From: Deltaproteobacteria bacterium
GTDB taxonomy: Bacteria; Myxococcota_C; UBA6777
Assembly: GCA_006226375.1 (NCBI GenBank)
Contig: SBHC01000040.1
Span: 124,001-188,000 of the forward strand
Direction: 5' to 3'
DNA length: 64,000 nucleotides
Position 1 is the stretch's first letter, and every line of letters starts with the position of its first letter. Below the pieces are notes generated by a model that saw only the letters and a list, made by a program, of their open reading frames with translations, searched no databases and had not been told where the DNA came from. Positions 60,440 through 64,000 of this stretch are shown here, piece by piece. The translations under genes were made by a program, and so were the position numbers.

Positions 60440-62638
60440 CTATTCGTCGTGGGTGAGGACGCCGACGTTGGGATCCGCGAGAGCTTCGATGAGGTTGCCG
60501 TCGATCTTGTCCTTCATGACACTGATCGACTTGTGCGAGCCGGAGTACCAATGTTTGTCGGCTTCACGAGTGGAGGACACAGAGTTCAAGGGAATGTCCG
60601 GGAGGTTGTACGCGCTGAGGAATTCTTTCCAGATGGCGCTGTCACGGTAGCCTGTGTCGGAGTTCAAGGACTGGGACGCAAACACCATCGCGTGAAGGAG
60701 ATTGTCGGTACGGTTGTGGAGAGGCCAGTCGCCGCCTTCGCTCGCTTTGAACATGCTGTATTCAAACGCCGAGGCCATGCGCAGTGCTTCTTCGGACATG
60801 TGAGCGTAGTCTGCGTCCATCGACATCGCGACCAGACCGTCTTCGTTGCGCTCAAACCGGAACAGGCCGGTGTCGCCTTCCATGGGCTCGTGGTAGCCGG
60901 CAGGAATCACTTCACCTTTGCCGTTTCGCTCGTGCAGCAGCTCGTTGTAGATGGAGATGCGGTTGGTGCTCATGGCTGCGAAGTGAACCTTCGTACCCAC
61001 GAGGGAGTCGGTGGAGCGGCTGGGCTCAATCGGCTGGAACTCTCGTTGGGTGTCGGTCTGCACATCAAAGGAGTTGAAGTTCACCATACGGTCGAAGACG
61101 TCGGCTTGGCCGTCGTGGTCCTGGTCGAGTACCTGACGACGGATCTCCAAGTCTGTGGGGAAGATGTAGTTGTTGTCGATGCCTTCGCTTCGGTGGGTCC
61201 AAGTCCAGGGGTTCGCCTTGCGAGTGTCTTCTGCGATGTGCTCGTAGCCACGGCGCTCTGCGATTCCGTCGAACAACTCATCCACGGCGTAGTGCCATTC
61301 CGCATCATTTCCTGGGCGGAAGTAGCCGGAGTTGTACGTGGTGATCATGTGAGCGTCGGGGTAGGCATCTCGCATCATCTGGAGTTCGCCTTTGCCCACA
61401 CAGAGGTTCGTCATCATCAGCTTTCCGTCACCGGAACCTTGGGGAGAACCTTCGAGAGCGGAGCGCACGTTACGGCCCCAGTTGGAGTGACCGGAGTAGA
61501 TGGACACGTGGGTTTTGTCGTCGTCACCCATGGTGTCGAACATGTCGGTGCGGTGGGGGCGGAAGGTGATCTGGAATCCGGTCTCCACGCCGTTTTTCTC
61601 GTAGGTCTTCTCCATCACGGGGTAGCCGTTGCGTTCCTCAACAACTTTGAAGCCTTTGCTCTTGAGGTGAGCCACGTTGTCTTCGAGGAAGCCTTCGCCA
61701 ATACCTACGGACCAGTCAACGTTTACAGTGTTGTTGCCGTCGGCGAACCACTTCTCGTAGGGAGGCTTGGTTGGAGCGTGAGCTTCACGGATCGAGTCAA
61801 TCTCGGAGCCGATGGAGGCTGGCAACTTGTCCTTGAGGCGGTGCAGGTTGAAGACCATCGAGTCTTTCAACAAGGGGTTGGTCTCGTTTTGGATCCAACC
61901 TTTGTACTCTTCAAAGACTTGCATTTGGAAGTCTTCGCTGGTGTTTTCGGTGCTGGTCATCAATTCCAGAGCGGTGGTCGCTGTCGAGGAGCGAAGCTGC
62001 AAGGACTGTGTCCCGTCCATGCCTTGAGGAGGTTGCGCTCCTGGAGTGACCTCGGCCCGGGCTTCCTGGATGTTGGCAAACATCTTTTCCTTGAGGGGAA
62101 GGGACGTTTGGGTTTCATCAAAGAGGTTGCCTTTGACATCGTCGATCAGGCTGGCAGCCCGGAACATGCCTTCACCGACTTCGGAGAGGGTTTGGGGCTC
62201 GTTGCCTTCGGGGGTTGCGATGTGGCCGCTGGGCGTAAACTGAACCGGTCGGCGGGTGCCTGTGGGGTCGAGGTTCGGGGTGACGTCGGAGAGCTCCCCT
62301 GCGGCGTCGGTTTTGACAACGTTGAGGCCCTGCATCACACGACCTGTCATCATGTTGAAGACTTCAAGGTTGGAAGCCGAAGGATTTTCCAAAGCGCGCT
62401 TCAATGCAGCAGCGTCATCGGGGGAGAGGTTGTTGGTGTCGACTCCAAGGTGGCGGTTGTATTGCCAGAACCAGCGGTCTTCTTTGACCATGACGTCGAC
62501 TTTGCCGTCGCCAACCGAGGCGTTGTCAAAGCTGGTGTCGGTGGTGGTCTCGTTCCAGCTTCCTTTGACCTGCTGGGCATCCAACTCAACTTGGCGACCG
62601 GTTTGCTGGTCGCGGAATTTGATTTTGAAGTTCGACAT
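60440..62638 (-). CDS. Large protein of unknown function with a possible caspase-fold (His/Cys) domain and an EF-hand-like loop
   Basis: From ATG 62638 (GAGGAG 7 bases upstream) the product is 732 residues, acidic, with no signal peptide. Residues about 375-440 read HVSIYSGHSNWGRNV (H384), then KLMMTNLCVGKGE (C413) and MITTYNSGYF. A strand ending in His-Ser/Gly and a next strand ending in Cys-x-Gly is the layout of clan CD (caspase/CHAT/gingipain-like) peptidases. At 505-513 the loop DQDHDGQAD matches a Ca2+-binding EF-hand or dockerin loop. The remaining parts are not recognised. Peptidase activity is only a suggestion from these motifs. Confidence 0.85.
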   Translation of the reverse strand: MSNFKIKFRDQQTGRQVELDAQQVKGSWNETTTDTSFDNASVGDGKVDVMVKEDRWFWQYNRHLGVDTNNLSPDDAAALKRALENPSASNLEVFNMMTGRVMQGLNVVKTDAAGELSDVTPNLDPTGTRRPVQFTPSGHIATPEGNEPQTLSEVGEGMFRAASLIDDVKGNLFDETQTSLPLKEKMFANIQEARAEVTPGAQPPQGMDGTQSLQLRSSTATTALELMTSTENTSEDFQMQVFEEYKGWIQNETNPLLKDSMVFNLHRLKDKLPASIGSEIDSIREAHAPTKPPYEKWFADGNNTVNVDWSVGIGEGFLEDNVAHLKSKGFKVVEERNGYPVMEKTYEKNGVETGFQITFRPHRTDMFDTMGDDDKTHVSIYSGHSNWGRNVRSALEGSPQGSGDGKLMMTNLCVGKGELQMMRDAYPDAHMITTYNSGYFRPGNDAEWHYAVDELFDGIAERRGYEHIAEDTRKANPWTWTHRSEGIDNNYIFPTDLEIRRQVLDQDHDGQADVFDRMVNFNSFDVQTDTQREFQPIEPSRSTDSLVGTKVHFAAMSTNRISIYNELLHERNGKGEVIPAGYHEPMEGDTGLFRFERNEDGLVAMSMDADYAHMSEEALRMASAFEYSMFKASEGGDWPLHNRTDNLLHAMVFASQSLNSDTGYRDSAIWKEFLSAYNLPDIPLNSVSSTREADKHWYSGSHKSISVMKDKIDGNLIEALADPNVGVLTHDE

Positions 62639-63347
62639 AACCTGACTCCTCACCAGAAGGATGGAACCATCCTCCCGAAAACAGAGAAAACAAAACGTAA
62701 AACCGACGTTGTTTTTGAAGCAACAAGTCGGTGGAATAGATCCAGGTAGGGTGGTGTTTGAATTCATCGAGGGAAGACGGGTTGTGTATCCGTTCCGACA
62801 CCAACAACCTGATAATAGTCAGGCTGAAAGTCTGAAAGAGCCAGCTTGTGCTGGTGAACGGTGAGCCCAAAGCCAATCATGGAGCTGGGTTGTCACTGCT
62901 CTTCAGAAGGGAAGGAGAGGAGAGGCTGTCTCCTGCTGTATTCATCCTGGATGAAGAGGTTCAAACGGTGTAGGAGTATCGGATTTTTGTGGATTTTGTC
63001 AAGTGCATTCCACAAATCGGTTTTGCCAGCGCAATTTGAATTTCCTACGAATTTACTATGCGATATGGAAGTCGCAAATGCTTTGAAAGAGGGGGAATTT
63101 GCTTGACTCTAAGGGGAGGGAGTGGTAATTCTCGTTGTCGGTCTGAAAAGCGACCTGCGCCGTTGAGGGTGAGGGCGCGGAGTAAGTTATGGCAAGTAGT
63201 CAGACCACATCCCTGCAAGTACACACCATCCCTGACAAATCATCCGACTGGTATGTGGAAGACGTTCACCTTGCCTGTCCTACGCTTTCTATTCACAGGC
63301 TTTTCGACACCGAAAAGTCGTTACCTTAAAGGATAGGGGTATATTCA
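62639..63347. other. Long divergent intergenic region, 709 bases, upstream of sdhC
   Basis: This is the longest gap in the window. Short open frames here are not protein-like. It contains three perfect hairpins: AGGAGA/TCTCCT (62918-62934), TTCATC/GATGAA (62941-62955) and CTTTTCG/CGAAAAG (63300-63317). A TTGACT near 63102 has only a poor -10 at 17 bases. A leader RNA or regulator-binding sites for the sdh operon are possible; no known riboswitch was recognised. Confidence 0.5.
63300..63317. promoter_or_regulatory. Palindromic element just upstream of sdhC
   Basis: CTTTTCG (63300-63306) and CGAAAAG (63311-63317) are perfect inverted repeats around ACAC, ending 30 bases before GTG 63348. It may be an operator or a leader hairpin; there is no T run for termination. 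Confidence 0.4.
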
Positions 63348-64000
63348 GTGAGCGGATTGAGTCGATTTCTGAAGTCCTCCGTAGGGGCCAAGGTCGTGAT
63401 GGCTTTCACCGGCTTCGCGATGTTTGGTTTTATCGTCATTCACATGGCGGGGAACCTGCAAATGTTCCTGGGTCCCAAGGCAATGAACAGCTACGCCTAC
63501 TATCTCAAGCATGACATTATGATGAGCAAGATTGTCTGGCTCGTCCGCTTGGGCTTGTTGGCCTCGGTCGTTCTCCACATTTGGGCTGCGTCCCGTTTGA
63601 CCATGCTGAACAAGATGGCTCGACCGGTGGACTACAGCGCCAATCAACACCACTCGGCTTCGAGCTTTGCCTCCCGGACCATGATCTGGACCGGCATGAT
63701 TGTGTTGGCTTTCTTGTTGTACCATTTGATGCACTTCACCTTGGGTGTGATTCAGCCGCAACACTTCGCGTTGCAAACGAGCGCTGGTCACCATGACGTG
63801 TACCGAATGACCCTCCTTGGCTTCCAGCAGCCGGTGGTCGCAGGCTTTTATGTGCTCGCTCAGGTCCTCCTGGCGTTCCACTTGAGCCACGGCATCTCCA
63901 GCTTCTTTCAGTCGTTGGGATGGAACAGCCACACCTACAAAGGACCCATCAAGCAGGTCGGTCCTTTGGTCAGCGCTGTGATCTGTCTGGGTTTTCTCTC
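63348..64000 (+). CDS. sdhC: Succinate dehydrogenase/fumarate reductase cytochrome b subunit (b558 family), partial
   Basis: The frame starts at GTG 63348 (AAAGGATAGGGG upstream) and is open to the window end, giving 217 residues. It has at least five TM helices and histidines for two b hemes: FGFIVIHMAGNLQMF, SVVLHIWAASRL, FLLYHLMHFTLG and LLAFHLSHGISS. The segments MNSYAYYLKH and HGISSFFQSLGWN are typical of the five-helix b558 SdhC/FrdC family of deltaproteobacteria and Bacteroidetes. sdhA and sdhB should follow outside the window. The subunit anchors the complex in the inner membrane and passes electrons to quinone. Confidence 0.93.
   Translation, partial: MSGLSRFLKSSVGAKVVMAFTGFAMFGFIVIHMAGNLQMFLGPKAMNSYAYYLKHDIMMSKIVWLVRLGLLASVVLHIWAASRLTMLNKMARPVDYSANQHHSASSFASRTMIWTGMIVLAFLLYHLMHFTLGVIQPQHFALQTSAGHHDVYRMTLLGFQQPVVAGFYVLAQVLLAFHLSHGISSFFQSLGWNSHTYKGPIKQVGPLVSAVICLGFL

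Noticed and set aside
60266-62749. An 827-codon open frame on the plus strand opposite the 732-residue gene.
   Set aside because: Its translation is Val/His/Gly-rich without motifs, while the minus strand has a strong ribosome-binding site and protein-like motifs. It reflects codon bias of the sense gene.
63058-63336. A 92-codon frame before sdhC.
   Set aside because: The translation is unlike a protein, with many Arg/Cys/Ser and no start signal; the sdhC start lies just after in another frame.

Overview
The window looks like chromosomal DNA from a Myxococcota-type (former deltaproteobacterial) organism of moderate GC. The reasons are: eukaryote-like Ser/Thr kinases with N-terminal zinc ribbons, an FHA protein, many PEGA/TPR proteins, several cysteine-rich surface lipoproteins, repeated MopE-type DNDCDG motifs, and a giant CARDB-repeat protein ending in a MYXO-CTERM-like sorting tail. 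I saw no rRNA, tRNA, CRISPR array, transposase, integrase or prophage gene. The assignment comes from gene content only, not from a database match.

Layout. 1-3273 (minus): a maltose/maltodextrin-type ABC importer operon (MalK-like ATPase, an unrecognised two-TM protein, MalE-like binding protein, and the first 39 codons of a membrane protein cut by the window edge). 3618-8517 (plus): a PEGA-repeat membrane protein, a processive family 2 glycosyltransferase, and a histidine kinase/response regulator pair with ATGA overlap. 8575-13798 (minus): valS, then a Ca2+/Na+ exchanger with a small conserved protein. 14095-21464 (plus): a signalling and surface cluster of a tail-anchored double-FHA protein, a transmembrane Ser/Thr kinase, a TPR/PEGA two-TM protein and a Cys-rich lipoprotein. 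21967-24900 (minus): a large membrane-anchored TPR protein. 25409-29504 (plus): surA-like PPIase, pdxA, an acidic hypothetical protein and a UPF0104/AglD-type flippase-like protein. 29564-33791 (minus): secreted proteins. 34068-35723 (plus): a protein whose C-terminus reads as two Hfq-like folds in tandem. 35894-43771 (minus): an EF-G and the giant CARDB/MopE/MYXO-CTERM protein. 44210-49847: a Rep/PcrA helicase, DUF2147 protein, PMP3/UPF0057 peptide, Cys-rich secreted protein, HD-domain nucleotidase-like protein and ArsC-like protein. 49890-53001 (minus): a second kinase plus TPR/PEGA pair, paralogous to that at 15642-19270. 53206-62638: a WD40/MopE/CARDB lipoprotein, a CitE/HpcH-like lyase, a STIG1-like Cys-repeat lipoprotein, a beta-helix lipoprotein and a 732-residue protein with a possible caspase-fold domain. 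63348-64000 (plus): the start of sdhC (b558 family), open at the window edge.

How the genes may fit together. Much of the window codes for envelope sensing and surface display. Kinases and FHA proteins provide Ser/Thr phospho-signalling, PEGA/TPR partners probably connect this to the periplasm or envelope, and several Cys-rich, WD40, beta-helix or CARDB proteins are exported to the surface. Housekeeping genes (valS, pdxA, EF-G, helicase, sdhC) are interspersed. The strongest candidates for something undescribed are the tandem Hfq-like protein (34068-35723), the His/Cys-dyad protein (60440-62638), the duplicated kinase/PEGA cassette, and the small ORF inside the 5' leader of the DUF2147 gene.
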